Below are positions 48,966-58,995 of a stretch of 64,000 nt of DNA, in pieces. Position numbers and translations under genes: made by a program. Source of the stretch: Marinobacter gudaonensis (lineage in GTDB: Bacteria; Pseudomonadota; Gammaproteobacteria; Pseudomonadales; Oleiphilaceae). The notes under the pieces are model-generated. The model did no database searches, had not been told where the DNA came from, and was given only the letters and a program-made list of their open reading frames with translations. Every line of letters starts with the position of its first letter. Position 1 is the stretch's first letter. The stretch spans positions 682,001 to 746,000 of the forward strand of contig NZ_FOYV01000001.1 of NCBI RefSeq assembly GCF_900115175.1. Reading direction: 5' to 3'.

Positions 48966-50735
48966 TCACATGCCTTCTGTTGCTGTCGCTTTCCTGTCTC
49001 CGGCGCGCAGAAAGCGACCGAAACCCACAGTGCGGCCCAGATCCGGTTCAATCTCACCCTCGATAACCGCCTTACGCCCGTTGATCAACACATGCCTCAC
49101 ACAGCCGGGTACCCGATTGACCATGCGCTCAAGACCGAAATTCTGCATTTCCGCCCATTCCACTCGCTCCAGATCCTGGTCCAGCCCGCGGGGGTCCAGC
49201 ACGGCGACATCGGCCCGGTCACCCACTCTCAGGTGGCCCGCGTCGATGCCCAGCCAGTCCGCCTGCTCGCCGGTGAGGCGATGCACCGCGCGCTCCAGTG
49301 ACATCACCGGCGTGCCTTCCTCATGGCTGTCGCGCACCAGTTTGAGAAAGCGCAGGGGCAGGTTGTAGAACGCCATGTTCCGGAGGTGGGCACCGGCATC
49401 GGAGAAGGTGATCAGCGCGCCCGGGTGATTCACCATTTTCCTGAGCCGGTCCTGCCGGTGATTACCCACGGTGGTGTACCAGCGCAGCGCACGGCCATGG
49501 GCCACGACCATGTCCAGGAAGAAATCCACCACATGAACACCCCGCTCCGCGGCTAGCTCGGCAAAGTTGCGGCCAACCACGGACGCGTCCGGACACCCGA
49601 GAATCACCGCATCGCCGAAATCCCGCTGCCAGACCCGCGGCGACAGTTTCTCCTTGTAGAACTTCCGGAAGTTGCGCCGGTATTGCTCGTCTTTGAGCAG
49701 TTCGTTTCGCTCCAACTGGTCGCGGATATCCAGCGCCATCTCGCCGGCACCGAACTCCTCGAACAGCACAATGTCCATGCCATCGGCGTAGACGGTAAAG
49801 GGTGTTGGCAACAACTGCCAGCGGAAGTTTCCGCCCAGGGTGTTGGCCAGCCAGCCCACCAGGCTGGCCATGGGCCGCACGGTCGGGTTGCCCTTGAGGT
49901 CGATCATGGCAATCAGGGTGGTCTTGAGGGGCCGGCGCAGCCAGCCCAGGGTTTCCCTCAGGTACTGGGTCACCTGGAGCGGATTGGCGGCGTTGGGTGC
50001 GCCCTGATGCACCCGGCCGTAGCGCCGCAGTATCCGGTTCAGGCGGCTGACCTCCCGCCAGCGGGCGTAGGTGCTCGGCAGGCTCTTGGACCATTCACGA
50101 TCACCGTCCACCTTGTCCCACTTCAGGCACATGGTCGACAGGCCGAGGAAGCCTTCCTGCAGGGCTTCCTCCAGCAAACCCTCCATTCGGGCCTGCTCCG
50201 CTTCGGTTGGCGTGACCGCGCGGTCGGTGGCCCGGTGCAGCCCCATCACGGCCGTGCGCAAGTCGCTGTGCCCCAGGAAACTGATTACGTTGGGCCCCAG
50301 GGGATGGCGATCCACAAACTCAACCCACTCCCGGGGCGAGCGCCAGGTTTTGTACTCTTGAAGTATGGGCAGGACCTTTTCCCGGGGCACGGTCTCTACA
50401 CGGGTGAATATGTCCGAGGCATCCTCGGCCTCAGAACACACCATGCTGAGCGAACAACTGCCAATGAGCACCGTCGTTACGCCGTGTCGCACTGACTCCG
50501 AGAGCGAAGGCGACACCAGCAGCTCGGCATCGTAATGGGTATGGGTGTCCAGAAAACCCGGTGTGACCCAGCAACCTCGGGCATCAATCACCTCGCGGGC
50601 CAGGGCGTGATCGGGTTCCTCGTCAAACAGGCGGGTAACTTTCCCATCTTTGATACCCACATGGGTCATTCGGGAAGGTTCGCCGGTCCCATCGAAATAG
50701 CGGCCGCCAACAATAAGGGTATCGAACAGGTCCAC
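48966..50735 (-). CDS. N-acyl-D-amino-acid deacylase-like amidohydrolase
   Basis: This is a metal-dependent amidohydrolase of the D-aminoacylase family: HTHYDAELL (metal His pair near 63-65), VRHGVTTVLIGSCSLS (about 82; canonical enzymes have GNCG here), and FSDAGAHLRN (catalytic Asp near 440). The C-terminal beta-sandwich (ADVAVLD) is normal. I chose GTG at 50735, with AAGGAAG nine bases upstream, giving 589 aa and start DLFDTLIVGGRYFDG. The open frame to 50843 has no such signal. GSCS in place of GNCG makes the real substrate uncertain. Confidence 0.82.
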   Translation of the reverse strand: MDLFDTLIVGGRYFDGTGEPSRMTHVGIKDGKVTRLFDEEPDHALAREVIDARGCWVTPGFLDTHTHYDAELLVSPSLSESVRHGVTTVLIGSCSLSMVCSEAEDASDIFTRVETVPREKVLPILQEYKTWRSPREWVEFVDRHPLGPNVISFLGHSDLRTAVMGLHRATDRAVTPTEAEQARMEGLLEEALQEGFLGLSTMCLKWDKVDGDREWSKSLPSTYARWREVSRLNRILRRYGRVHQGAPNAANPLQVTQYLRETLGWLRRPLKTTLIAMIDLKGNPTVRPMASLVGWLANTLGGNFRWQLLPTPFTVYADGMDIVLFEEFGAGEMALDIRDQLERNELLKDEQYRRNFRKFYKEKLSPRVWQRDFGDAVILGCPDASVVGRNFAELAAERGVHVVDFFLDMVVAHGRALRWYTTVGNHRQDRLRKMVNHPGALITFSDAGAHLRNMAFYNLPLRFLKLVRDSHEEGTPVMSLERAVHRLTGEQADWLGIDAGHLRVGDRADVAVLDPRGLDQDLERVEWAEMQNFGLERMVNRVPGCVRHVLINGRKAVIEGEIEPDLGRTVGFGRFLRAGDRKATATEGM

Positions 50736-50852
50736 GGTGTCGGGCTTCCTTGTTATTGGTCTGATGCTGTTGTTGTTCTGAAGCTTCAGTCTAGCCAGCC
50801 CATGGCAACATTTCCTGCCGTTCCGGTTGGCGAAAACGCTCAAGGCCGCTGT

Positions 50853-52058
50853 TTAGCGAATGCGCACCCGGCTGCCGTCCTCAAGCTGTCGATCCGGGTG
50901 CCGCACTACCTGGTCGCCGGGCTCGAGTCCCTCCTGGATAACGGTATAGAAGCCGTTGCTTCGGCCAGTGGCAACCGTTGTCAGAATGGCCCGATCCTCC
51001 ACCACCCGGAACACCTGGCTGTGGCCGTCGGTGCGGAAGACCGCCGATTCCGGTACCTGTACCACATCGTCGGCACGCCAGAGCAGAAACTCGGCGTCTA
51101 CCCGATAACCATCACCAAGGCTTTGCCAGGCGCCCGGGGGGCTGACGAGATCGGCGACCACCTGAACCCGCCGCTCTTCCACGCCCAGAGCCGAGACGTC
51201 CTCAAAGCCCACCGGTTCCACCCGACGAACCACCGCCTCCAGAGGATCTCCGCCCCACCCGGTCAATCTTGCCGTCATACCCGGGCTGAGATTGACCGCG
51301 TCAAAACTGAGCACGTCAACCACCACCTCCAGGGCGCCGGGATCACCCAGCTCCAGGATGGCCTCACCGGCCTGAATCACCCCTTCGCTCTTCCGGACAA
51401 CGGCCAACACCGACCCGTTCACGGGGGAACGCACCGGCACACGCTCCACCGAACCATTGCCGGATGCCCGGGCCGCCGACACGTCCAGTCGAGTCCGGGC
51501 CGCCGCCAGCTCATGGGCCATCACTTCTTCATCAAACCGGGCCGACCGCAGAATTGCCTGGGCCCTGTCCGCCGCAGCCCGGGCCTGCTGCAGACGCTCG
51601 TCAGACACGAAGTTCTCGGGGCTGAGCACCTGGAGTCGCGCCAGTTCCCGCGCAGCAAGGTCTGCCTCGGCCTGTGCGGCGGCCACTTTCTGGCGGGTGG
51701 AATTGAGTGCTGACCGGGCGGACTCGACCCTCGCCTCCGCCTCTGCCCGGCTGCGCGCATCGAGGGTTGCCGCTGGCATCGGGTCCACCTCGGTCAGCAG
51801 TTCGCCAGGAATCACCGGATCGCCCACCTCCAGCAATACCCGATGCAGATAGCCGGCCACCGGCGACGACACCAGGTACCGGTCCCGAACCCGGGTCCTG
51901 CCTTCTTCGGTGATGGTGACTTCCAGAGGCCCGCGGGTGACGGAGGCGAGATCCACCCACACCGGGTCCGGGCGCAAGGTGAATAGCAGCGTTGCCAGCG
52001 CCAGCCCCGCCAATAGGCCCCAGAACAGCCATTTACTCGATATCCGCGTTTTTCCCAT
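50853..52058 (-). CDS. HlyD-type periplasmic adaptor of ABC/RND exporter
   Basis: The 401-residue membrane-fusion protein has one N-terminal transmembrane anchor (about 10-28), two lipoyl half-motifs (about 55-80 and 195-230), a helical hairpin (about 95-190, rich in RAEAEARVESA) and a beta-barrel plus membrane-proximal domain. With the FtsX-like permease and ABC ATPase upstream it forms a MacA-MacB-like set. The substrate is unknown. It lies 25 bp after the permease gene. The last residues, DGSRVRIR, are a typical adaptor end. Confidence 0.85.
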   Translation of the reverse strand: MGKTRISSKWLFWGLLAGLALATLLFTLRPDPVWVDLASVTRGPLEVTITEEGRTRVRDRYLVSSPVAGYLHRVLLEVGDPVIPGELLTEVDPMPAATLDARSRAEAEARVESARSALNSTRQKVAAAQAEADLAARELARLQVLSPENFVSDERLQQARAAADRAQAILRSARFDEEVMAHELAAARTRLDVSAARASGNGSVERVPVRSPVNGSVLAVVRKSEGVIQAGEAILELGDPGALEVVVDVLSFDAVNLSPGMTARLTGWGGDPLEAVVRRVEPVGFEDVSALGVEERRVQVVADLVSPPGAWQSLGDGYRVDAEFLLWRADDVVQVPESAVFRTDGHSQVFRVVEDRAILTTVATGRSNGFYTVIQEGLEPGDQVVRHPDRQLEDGSRVRIR

Positions 52059-52083
52059 GCCCCACTCCCTGATACACGGAGGT

Positions 52084-54453
52084 TTATTCCCGCGTTTTCA
52101 ATACCGCGACCAGATCCAGCGCCCGCAGGCGCCGCCACGCTACCAGCCCCGACGCCAGGGCCGAAACCACCACAACCAGGGCAGAAACCGACAGCGTCTG
52201 GCCGGTGATAATCAAAGGCACCCGGTAGAGCTCGGTTTGCATGGCGGTGATGATCAGCACCGCCAGCCCCTGTCCCGCAAACCATCCGAGAGGAATGCCT
52301 ACCACGATCAGCAGCGCCACTTCGCCCAACAGGATATGGGCGACTTCGTTATGGGTGTACCCCAGAACCCGCAAGCTCGCCAGCTCGCGCCCTTTCTCCG
52401 CCAGCGAAATCCGGATGGTATTGTAAACAACCCCGAAGGCAATGATTCCGCCCATCAGGCTGTTAAAGAAGGTGAACGTAAGAAAGGTTCGCGCCAGGGT
52501 GTCGTAGAAACTGTCCAGCATCGCCTGGCGTATGCTGATACCCAGAACGGCAGGCGTTTCCCGGAGGCGGTCGTAAACCGATGAGGCCAGCGCCGGCTCC
52601 AGATTGATCATGGCCTGATTAACCAGTGGCCCATCTCCCAGGATACGATTCAGCGCCTCCAGGCGCATGTAAGCGCCGACGCCCACAAACTCGCTGGAGA
52701 TGCCGGTGACCGGTACCGCGACAGTCCTGCGGTCCCCCTCCAGCAGTTGTACCTGAATGCTTTCCCCCGGGCGGACACCGAGCTCGGCCGCCAGATAATC
52801 CGTCAGCAACAGTCCGGCCACCGGCAGAGTAACTGGCTGCAGGTTTTCATCGATCACAAATTGCAGTTGGGCCTGTGAAGGAATCCCAGTAATGGCGCTG
52901 CGCCACTGGCGGTGACCGAACACAAGCCGCACCGGTACCACACGCCGGCCCTCCACGTAGCGGATGCCTGGCTGTCGCTGAAGACCAAAAAGCGCACTGG
53001 CATTGACCGGATCAATGAAGGCAGCGGCGAGATCCTGCTGCTGGACCCGAGCAAACTGCGTGTGCACCATGACCGAGACCGAATCAAACTGGAAATTACC
53101 CACCAGCACGATGGCCGTGGCCATGGCGATACCGCCAACCGACAACGCCGTCCGCCCCGGCCGGCGGGACAGTTGGCGCAGGATCATGCGCGATGGCTGG
53201 GAGAACCACGTCCGGCGCAACACGCGCTCCAGAACCGACAGATGGTACCGGGCCGGCCCCTCCGGTCGCATGGCTTCTGCGGGGGGCAATGCAGCTGCGT
53301 GGCGGATCGACCGCCAGGCGCCGCCCCAGGCAACCAGCAGGGTCAGGGCAGCGATCGCCAGCAGCCAGGCCGGCTGAATACGGAATAGCAACCCGGGAAA
53401 CCGATAGTAATCCATATACAGCTCACCCAGGGCCCTGCCCAGCCAGAGACCCAGGACCATCCCCAGCAGCAGGCCCAGCACGGCAATGACCATAACCAGC
53501 TTGCTGTAATGCCAGGCAATCTCACGATTGCCGTAGCCAAAGGCCTTGAGCACGGCAATGATGTCCCGTTGGGTGCCGATCAGACGACCAATCACCACGT
53601 TCAGGAGAAACATGGCCACGGACATGAAGATCAGGGGAAACACCGTGGCCATGGTTTTCAGCTGGTTCAGCTCATCATTCAGGAACCGGTGAGAGAATTG
53701 GTCGGCGCGCCCGTAGGCTCCTGTGGTCCCGTAGGGTTCCAGGACCCGGTCGAGGGCATCGATCACAGTTTCAAGGGTATTACCCCGCCTGAGCGTCACA
53801 ACGAGACTGTTTAACGCACCGTCCATGTCAAAAGCCGGAGCCAGCACGTCCCGGTTCATCCAGAGCACGCCAAAACGCTGGTAGTCCGGCAGCATGCCGC
53901 CCGGTGGCAGCACGTAAATGAACTCCGGAGACTCAACAATGCCGGTGAGCACCAGCTGCTGGCGGCGGCCATTGATGATTGCGAAAAAGCGGTCCCCCAG
54001 GGACAGCCGGTGAGCCTCGGCAAAGCTGCCAATGACGGCGACCTCTCGGGCCCGCCCCGCCTCCGGCAATCGGCCTTGCCGGATAAACAGGCGGTTGATT
54101 CCCGGTTGGCCAGTGGAGGGGACCGACACCAACCGCGCCGACACCGGATCGGAAAACCCCGGCATCTCCAGTTTGGCAGAGCCCTCCACCCGATCCTCCA
54201 CCCGGGCCACCCCTGGCAGCCGCCGGATCTCCCTCAGCACGTTCAAAGGCGCCCGCTTTACCGACACGAATACCTCGGCAAACTGGTGCTGCTGGTAATA
54301 ATCAGCGCGGGTCGCACTCAGGGAGGAATAGTTCACAAGAGACATCACGCACACAGCGACACCGCCGGCAATAACCAGGGCAATGGCCAGCACCTGACCG
54401 CGCATCTGCCAGAGTTCGCGCCTGAGCTTGATGTTCAGCGCCCTCTCCATCAC
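52084..54453 (-). CDS. ABC transporter permease, FtsX type, duplicated
   Basis: The 789-residue permease has an N-terminal TM helix (about 15-38), a large extracytoplasmic domain, a first FtsX module of three helices (about 262-380), a second extracytoplasmic domain and a second FtsX module (about 660-785). This duplicated 4+4-helix layout is that of the large FtsX-like permeases rather than MacB. The ATPase is encoded by the preceding gene and the adaptor by the following gene. It contains no ATPase motif of its own. Confidence 0.85.
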   Translation of the reverse strand: MMERALNIKLRRELWQMRGQVLAIALVIAGGVAVCVMSLVNYSSLSATRADYYQQHQFAEVFVSVKRAPLNVLREIRRLPGVARVEDRVEGSAKLEMPGFSDPVSARLVSVPSTGQPGINRLFIRQGRLPEAGRAREVAVIGSFAEAHRLSLGDRFFAIINGRRQQLVLTGIVESPEFIYVLPPGGMLPDYQRFGVLWMNRDVLAPAFDMDGALNSLVVTLRRGNTLETVIDALDRVLEPYGTTGAYGRADQFSHRFLNDELNQLKTMATVFPLIFMSVAMFLLNVVIGRLIGTQRDIIAVLKAFGYGNREIAWHYSKLVMVIAVLGLLLGMVLGLWLGRALGELYMDYYRFPGLLFRIQPAWLLAIAALTLLVAWGGAWRSIRHAAALPPAEAMRPEGPARYHLSVLERVLRRTWFSQPSRMILRQLSRRPGRTALSVGGIAMATAIVLVGNFQFDSVSVMVHTQFARVQQQDLAAAFIDPVNASALFGLQRQPGIRYVEGRRVVPVRLVFGHRQWRSAITGIPSQAQLQFVIDENLQPVTLPVAGLLLTDYLAAELGVRPGESIQVQLLEGDRRTVAVPVTGISSEFVGVGAYMRLEALNRILGDGPLVNQAMINLEPALASSVYDRLRETPAVLGISIRQAMLDSFYDTLARTFLTFTFFNSLMGGIIAFGVVYNTIRISLAEKGRELASLRVLGYTHNEVAHILLGEVALLIVVGIPLGWFAGQGLAVLIITAMQTELYRVPLIITGQTLSVSALVVVVSALASGLVAWRRLRALDLVAVLKTRE

Positions 54454-54471
54454 CCCTCCCTCCCGGGCAAT

Positions 54472-55221
54472 CTACCAGGACAGTGTTCGGGGGTTCTGGC
54501 GCTGTTCATTATGGTGCTCGCCACTGATCGTGCCGTCAGAGAGGGTGATCACCCGGTCAGCCATCGCTGCGATAGACGCGTTGTGGGTGATGATCACCGT
54601 AGTAGTGCCAGTCTCGCGGTTGGCTTTCTCCAGGGCCTCCAGTACCACCACACCCGTGGCCGAATCGAGTGCGCCTGTTGGCTCATCGCACAGCAGCACC
54701 GCCGGCCGTTTGGCAATGGCCCGCGCTATGGCAACACGCTGCTGCTCCCCGCCGGAGAGCTGGGCCGGGAAATGGTCCATACGGGACTGCAACCCCACGA
54801 GAGTCAGTGCTTCTTCGGGCGCCATGGGGCTGATGGAGATTTCCGTGACGGCAGCCACGTTCTCCAGGGCGGTAAGACTGGGAATCAGGTTGTAGAACTG
54901 GAACACGAAGCCCACGTGTTGTCGACGGTAGCGGGTCAGCTCACGGTCGCCGGCCGTACTGAGATCCATGTCACGATAACGAACCTTGCCGGAGGTGGGC
55001 ACGTCCAGCCCACCGAGTATGTTGAGCAGTGTGGACTTTCCCGAGCCGGACGCACCGAGCATGACCACCAGCTCACCACCATAAAGATCCAGGTCCACAC
55101 CTCTGAGGGCATGCACCTCCAGTTCTCCCTGGCGGTAGATTTTGCTAAGCCCCCGAGTCTGGAAGACCGGTGGCTCCCTCCCGATCGACTCCCCCACTTT
55201 CCCAACCTTCCCTGGCACCAT
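54472..55221 (-). CDS. ABC transporter ATP-binding protein, LolD/MacB type
   Basis: Walker [17 protein letters not shown] is near residue 55, Q-loop FVFQFYNL, signature [14 protein letters not shown] (about 150), Walker [12 protein letters not shown] and H-loop ITHN, all typical of LolD/MacB-like exporters. The ATG at 55221, with GAGG six bases upstream, starts eight bases from the zinc-finger gene stop; a TTG eight codons upstream (55245) is possible. It is first of the ATPase-permease-adaptor set. Confidence 0.88.
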   Translation of the reverse strand: MVPGKVGKVGESIGREPPVFQTRGLSKIYRQGELEVHALRGVDLDLYGGELVVMLGASGSGKSTLLNILGGLDVPTSGKVRYRDMDLSTAGDRELTRYRRQHVGFVFQFYNLIPSLTALENVAAVTEISISPMAPEEALTLVGLQSRMDHFPAQLSGGEQQRVAIARAIAKRPAVLLCDEPTGALDSATGVVVLEALEKANRETGTTTVIITHNASIAAMADRVITLSDGTISGEHHNEQRQNPRTLSW

Positions 55222-55229
55222 GAACGGCC

Positions 55230-55550
55230 TCAGTCGTCCGCGCAATCCACACAGACGGTGGTATAGGGAAGCACCTGCAGACGGCGCGGGTCAATCGGTT
55301 CACCGCAGGACTCACACTCGTCGCCCACGCCGTTTTCGATCCGCGCCAGGGCCCGTTCGATCTGGGCGAGCTCGGCCCGGGTCTCGGTTTCCAGCGAATC
55401 CACCACTTCGTCATTCTGGGTCTGGGTGGCCTGCTCCTCGAAGTCCTTGTCCAGGGCGCCGTCGGTGCGATGCTGGTGCGCCTCATAGCGGGACAGCCGG
55501 GCGGTAAGGTCTGCCCGCAGCGTCTCCAGTTCCGATTTCCGGTTCGTCAT
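55230..55550 (-). CDS. DksA/TraR-family zinc finger protein
   Basis: The 106-residue protein has a coiled N-terminal part (about 1-70) and a C4 zinc finger, CESCG (about 82-86) and CVDC (about 101-104), separated by [16 protein letters not shown], the conserved DksA/TraR segment. The ATG at 55550, with AGGAG upstream, is preferred over the frame extending to 55607. The small size and missing long coiled coil suggest a TraR- or DksA2-like protein that does not replace DksA. It is followed by the ABC ATPase gene. Confidence 0.88.
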   Translation of the reverse strand: MTNRKSELETLRADLTARLSRYEAHQHRTDGALDKDFEEQATQTQNDEVVDSLETETRAELAQIERALARIENGVGDECESCGEPIDPRRLQVLPYTTVCVDCADD

Positions 55551-55727
55551 AGTGCCTCTCCTGTCGTCCGGGTAGTCCGGATAACCCATGTGCCTACAGT
55601 AAAGCATAAGCTGAACCCTGAATTGATGCCTGTCAAAAACGCGGCAACGGTCTGAGTCTCGCCCGAATACTGCCGTTATGGCACTATTGCGACAGCGTTA
55701 TTTCCATTCCCGGCGGAGAATCACCTG

Positions 55728-57095
55728 ATGTTGTACACCACGTTCGCGGCCATCGCGGCTGCCATGATCCTGTTTGCCTGGCTGGGGCTCAGGGCCCGGT
55801 TCGCCGACGGCGGCCTCGATGACTATGTCACCGCCCGGAACAGCCAGGGCGCCAGGGCTCTGGGGCTGTCGTTCCTCGCCTCGGGAATGGGCGGCTGGAT
55901 CCTGTTTGCACCGCCCGAGGTAGGCGCACTGGTAGGCCCGGTGGCGTTGGCCGGCTATGCCCTCGGAGCAGCCCTGCCGTTCATCGTTTTCGCGTTCTGC
56001 GGTCCCGCCATCCGGCGCTTCCTGCCGCAGGGCCGTAGCATCGGAGAGTTTGCGGATGCCTGTTACGGGCGAGGCGTTCGCCACTATGTTTCCCTGATTT
56101 CCGTGCTTTACATGCTGTGCTTCCTGACCGCCGAACTCACCGCCATTGGCGCCATCACATCGCTGCTCTCAGGCGTTGATGGCGGGATCGTGGTCATCGG
56201 CGTTGCCGTCACCACCCTGATCTACACGGCCGTAGGTGGCCTCCGGGCAAGCATTGTCACCGATCAGTGGCAGGCGGTGTTGTTGATTGGCCTGCTGGCC
56301 ATTGTCAGTGTCGTGGCCCTTGGCAAATTGCCAGACACGGCGCCGGCGGCCCTGCCGGACATTCCCACATCCTCCGCCCTGGGTGTTGCACTCACACTGG
56401 TGATTGCCGTAACCGCCGCCAACCTGTTCCATCAGGGCTACTGGCAGCGGCTGTGGTCGGCCCGGGATACTGATGCGCTCAGCCGGGGTGCATTGCTCGG
56501 CGGCGTCGTCACCATTGGCGTGGTAGCGGTGGTCGGTGGCCTCGGCATTATGGCCGCAATGAGCGGCGCCGATCTCGGCACCCCGCCCATTCCCTTTTTT
56601 GCACTGCTGTCCGATGCGCCGGCCTGGCTGGCATTGCCGGCCCTGATCCTGGCGATCACATTGGTGGCCTCATCCGTGGACACCCTTCAGAATGCCCTCG
56701 CCTCCCTGGCGGTAACGGAGAAACGAGGGTTGTCCATCATCAGCGCCCGCTGGTTTATCGTGCTGCTGATGATTCCGGTGGTTCTGGTGGCCTTGCAGGG
56801 CATTTCGGTGCTGCGCCTGTTCCTGATCGCCGACCTGCTGTGTGCCACGGCCATTCTGCCAGTGCTGATGGGGCTGTGGGGCCGGATGACCACCCGTGCC
56901 GCCATTCTGGGCTGCCTGGCAGGAGTCGCGGGTGCCATCCTGCCCGGCTGGATGGCCGGCGGTAGCCTCGCGACAGGGCTCCAGGCTGCCAGTTTCCCGG
57001 GGGGCATCCCGACGCTGATGCCGTTCGTTGGGGCGCTGGTGGGCTCCGGACTGGTCAGCGTTGTCTCGGCTGGCCTGTTCCCGAAGAAGCAATAA
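55728..57095 (+). CDS. Sodium:solute symporter family protein
   Basis: The 455-residue membrane protein has about 12-13 hydrophobic segments and the SSS-family features SGMGGWILFAPPEVGALVG near residue 46, AVGGLRASIVTDQWQAVLL near 165 (the sodium solute signature region) and LFHQGYWQRLWSARD near 228. Relatives transport proline, urea or acetate; the substrate cannot be read from sequence. It is monocistronic by context. The 254-bp gap after it holds the MalT-box region. Confidence 0.85.
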   Translation: MLYTTFAAIAAAMILFAWLGLRARFADGGLDDYVTARNSQGARALGLSFLASGMGGWILFAPPEVGALVGPVALAGYALGAALPFIVFAFCGPAIRRFLPQGRSIGEFADACYGRGVRHYVSLISVLYMLCFLTAELTAIGAITSLLSGVDGGIVVIGVAVTTLIYTAVGGLRASIVTDQWQAVLLIGLLAIVSVVALGKLPDTAPAALPDIPTSSALGVALTLVIAVTAANLFHQGYWQRLWSARDTDALSRGALLGGVVTIGVVAVVGGLGIMAAMSGADLGTPPIPFFALLSDAPAWLALPALILAITLVASSVDTLQNALASLAVTEKRGLSIISARWFIVLLMIPVVLVALQGISVLRLFLIADLLCATAILPVLMGLWGRMTTRAAILGCLAGVAGAILPGWMAGGSLATGLQAASFPGGIPTLMPFVGALVGSGLVSVVSAGLFPKKQ

Positions 57096-57161
57096 CGGGC
57101 CCGGCCCGTCTCGTTGACATCCGCATAGTCACTGCCCTCAACCCGTGCGCGCCCCCTCTCC

Positions 57162-57170
57162 GGGGGGGGG
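57162..57170 (+). repeat. G9 homopolymer in the MalT promoter region
   Basis: Nine consecutive G (57162-57170) lie in a C/G-only stretch, 67 bp before the inferred proximal MalT box. Tracts of this length are prone to slipped-strand change in length and to sequencing error. It lies outside genes. Confidence 0.85.
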
Positions 57171-57186
57171 CGGCTCCGGTCTCCCC

Positions 57187-57273
57187 CCTCCTACGCCCCC
57201 CTCCTCCCCCCGACTACGCCAACAAAAAGTAGCGCAGGAGGATGAACGGCAACGCCGCCGGCCGCAGTATGAC
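57187..57273 (+). promoter_or_regulatory. MalT-dependent promoter of the alpha-glucosidase-malK unit
   Basis: On the minus strand, GGGGAGGAGG (57200-57209) is an exact MalT box and GCGTAGGAGG (57187-57196) matches 8 of 10, with starts 13 bp apart. On the plus strand GAGGATGAAC (57238-57247) matches GGGGATGAGG at 7 of 10; TATGAC (57268-57273) then fits a -10, placing this box at -37.5 for a start at 57280, the known position of proximal MalT boxes. The MalT consensus is established knowledge; the start site is inferred. Confidence 0.6.
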
Positions 57274-57349
57274 TCAAGTCTAGTTGGGTAGTTTTCCTAC
57301 CACTTTCAAGAAAAATAATCTTTACCGCCGGTTTAACAAGCGAGGCTAC

Positions 57350-58963
57350 ATGATCAAGAACCCGGACTGGTGGCGTGGCGCCGTCATCTACCAAGTTTAT
57401 CCACGCAGTTTTTACGACTCCAACGGCGACGGCATCGGCGACCTACCGGGCGTCACCGCAAAGCTGGACTACATTGCCAGCCTGAACGTGGATGCCATCT
57501 GGCTATCGCCCTTCTTCACCTCGCCGATGAAGGACTTTGGCTACGACGTGTCTGACTACCGTAACGTGGACCCGATCTTCGGCACGCTTGAGGATTTCGA
57601 CGAGCTGATCGCCGAGGCCCATAAGCGCGATCTGAAGATCATGATTGACCAGGTGCTGAGCCACTCGTCAGACCAGCACCCCTGGTTTGTCGAGAGCCGC
57701 GCCAGCCGGGACAACCCGAAAGCCGACTGGTACGTATGGGCCGATCCGAAAGCCGACGGCACGCCTCCGAACAACTGGCTGTCGGTATTCGGCGGTTCAG
57801 CCTGGGCCTGGGACAGCCGTCGCAAGCAGTATTATCTGCACAATTTTCTCACCAGCCAGCCAGACCTGAACTTCCACAACCCGGAGGTGCAGGCTCAGGT
57901 GCTGTCGGATGTGAAGTTCTGGCTGGATCGGGGCGTAGACGGCTTCCGCCTGGATGCCATCAACTTCTGTTTCCACGACACCCGGTTGCGAGACAACCCG
58001 GCCAGCAACGCGGTGGCCGAAGGCTCCATCGGTGTGCGCAAGGAAAACCCCTACGCCTACCAGTTCCACAAGTTCGACAAGACCCGGCCCGAGAACATCG
58101 ATTTCCTGAAGCGCCTCCGGGCCCTGTTGGATGAGTACCCGGGCACCACCACCGTGGGTGAAATCGGCGACGATAACTCCCTGCAGACCATGGCCGACTA
58201 CACCAGCGGCGGTGACAAGCTGCACATGGCCTATTCCTTCGACCTGCTTACCGAGCAGCATGGCGCCGAGTTTTTCCACAAAACCGTCAACACCATTGAG
58301 GGCAAGCTCACCGACGGCTGGCCCTGCTGGGCCATCGGTAACCACGATGTGGCCCGGGTTGCCACCCGCTGGAACGCCCAGTCCGAACAGCAGCTGAAGG
58401 CCTACATGGCCATGTTGCTCACCCTGCGTGGCAGCGTCTGCATCTATCAGGGCGAGGAGCTGGGGCTGACCGAAGCCGAACTGCGCTACGAAGACCTGGT
58501 GGATCCTTACGGCATCAATTTCTGGCCCGAATACAAGGGCCGCGATGGCTGCCGTACGCCCATGGTCTGGCATCACCAGGAGTCCCACGCAGGCTTCTCC
58601 GATGCACGGCCCTGGTTGCCGGTTTATGATGATCACTATAACGCCGCGGTGGCGATCCAGCACGCCGAAGACAATTCCGTGCTGGCCGCCTACCGGGCCT
58701 TCCTGGGCTGGCGGAAACAACAGCCGGTACTGCTGAAGGGCGACATTGAGTTCAGTAAAAGCCCGAAGAGCACGCTGGTCTACACCCGCAGCCTGGATGG
58801 CCAGACCCTGATGGTCGCCCTGAACCTCAGTGACAGCCCCATCACCATTGCCATGCCCGGCGCCGGCATCTCCGAGCCGGACACCCCGGATTTCGTGGGC
58901 GGCCAGTGGCACGGCAAAGAACTGACCCTCGGACCCTGGGGCGTGGACATCGCCCGGCTCTGA
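57350..58963 (+). CDS. Alpha-glucosidase, GH13
   Basis: The 537-residue GH13 enzyme hydrolyses alpha-1,4 (and possibly 1,6) glucosides such as maltose and maltotriose. It starts IKNPDWWRGAVIYQVYPRSF. Motifs: DGIGDLPG (about 30), DVSDYRNVDP (about 68), DGFRLDAIN with nucleophile Asp (about 200), GEIGDDNS with acid Glu (about 269) and IGNHDVAR with Asp (about 332). The cytoplasmic location is inferred from lack of a signal peptide. Met at 57350 with GAGG upstream is chosen over a frame start at 57284. malK follows after 32 bp. Confidence 0.93.
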   Translation: MIKNPDWWRGAVIYQVYPRSFYDSNGDGIGDLPGVTAKLDYIASLNVDAIWLSPFFTSPMKDFGYDVSDYRNVDPIFGTLEDFDELIAEAHKRDLKIMIDQVLSHSSDQHPWFVESRASRDNPKADWYVWADPKADGTPPNNWLSVFGGSAWAWDSRRKQYYLHNFLTSQPDLNFHNPEVQAQVLSDVKFWLDRGVDGFRLDAINFCFHDTRLRDNPASNAVAEGSIGVRKENPYAYQFHKFDKTRPENIDFLKRLRALLDEYPGTTTVGEIGDDNSLQTMADYTSGGDKLHMAYSFDLLTEQHGAEFFHKTVNTIEGKLTDGWPCWAIGNHDVARVATRWNAQSEQQLKAYMAMLLTLRGSVCIYQGEELGLTEAELRYEDLVDPYGINFWPEYKGRDGCRTPMVWHHQESHAGFSDARPWLPVYDDHYNAAVAIQHAEDNSVLAAYRAFLGWRKQQPVLLKGDIEFSKSPKSTLVYTRSLDGQTLMVALNLSDSPITIAMPGAGISEPDTPDFVGGQWHGKELTLGPWGVDIARL

Positions 58964-58995
58964 GACCTTATTGACCCAACAAGAAGACGAGAACT

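Noticed and set aside
54010..55266. 418-aa plus-strand ORF opposite the permease and ABC ATPase
   Set aside because: Walker and signature motifs on the minus strand are decisive; the plus frame is repetitive His/Gly/Arg-rich noise.
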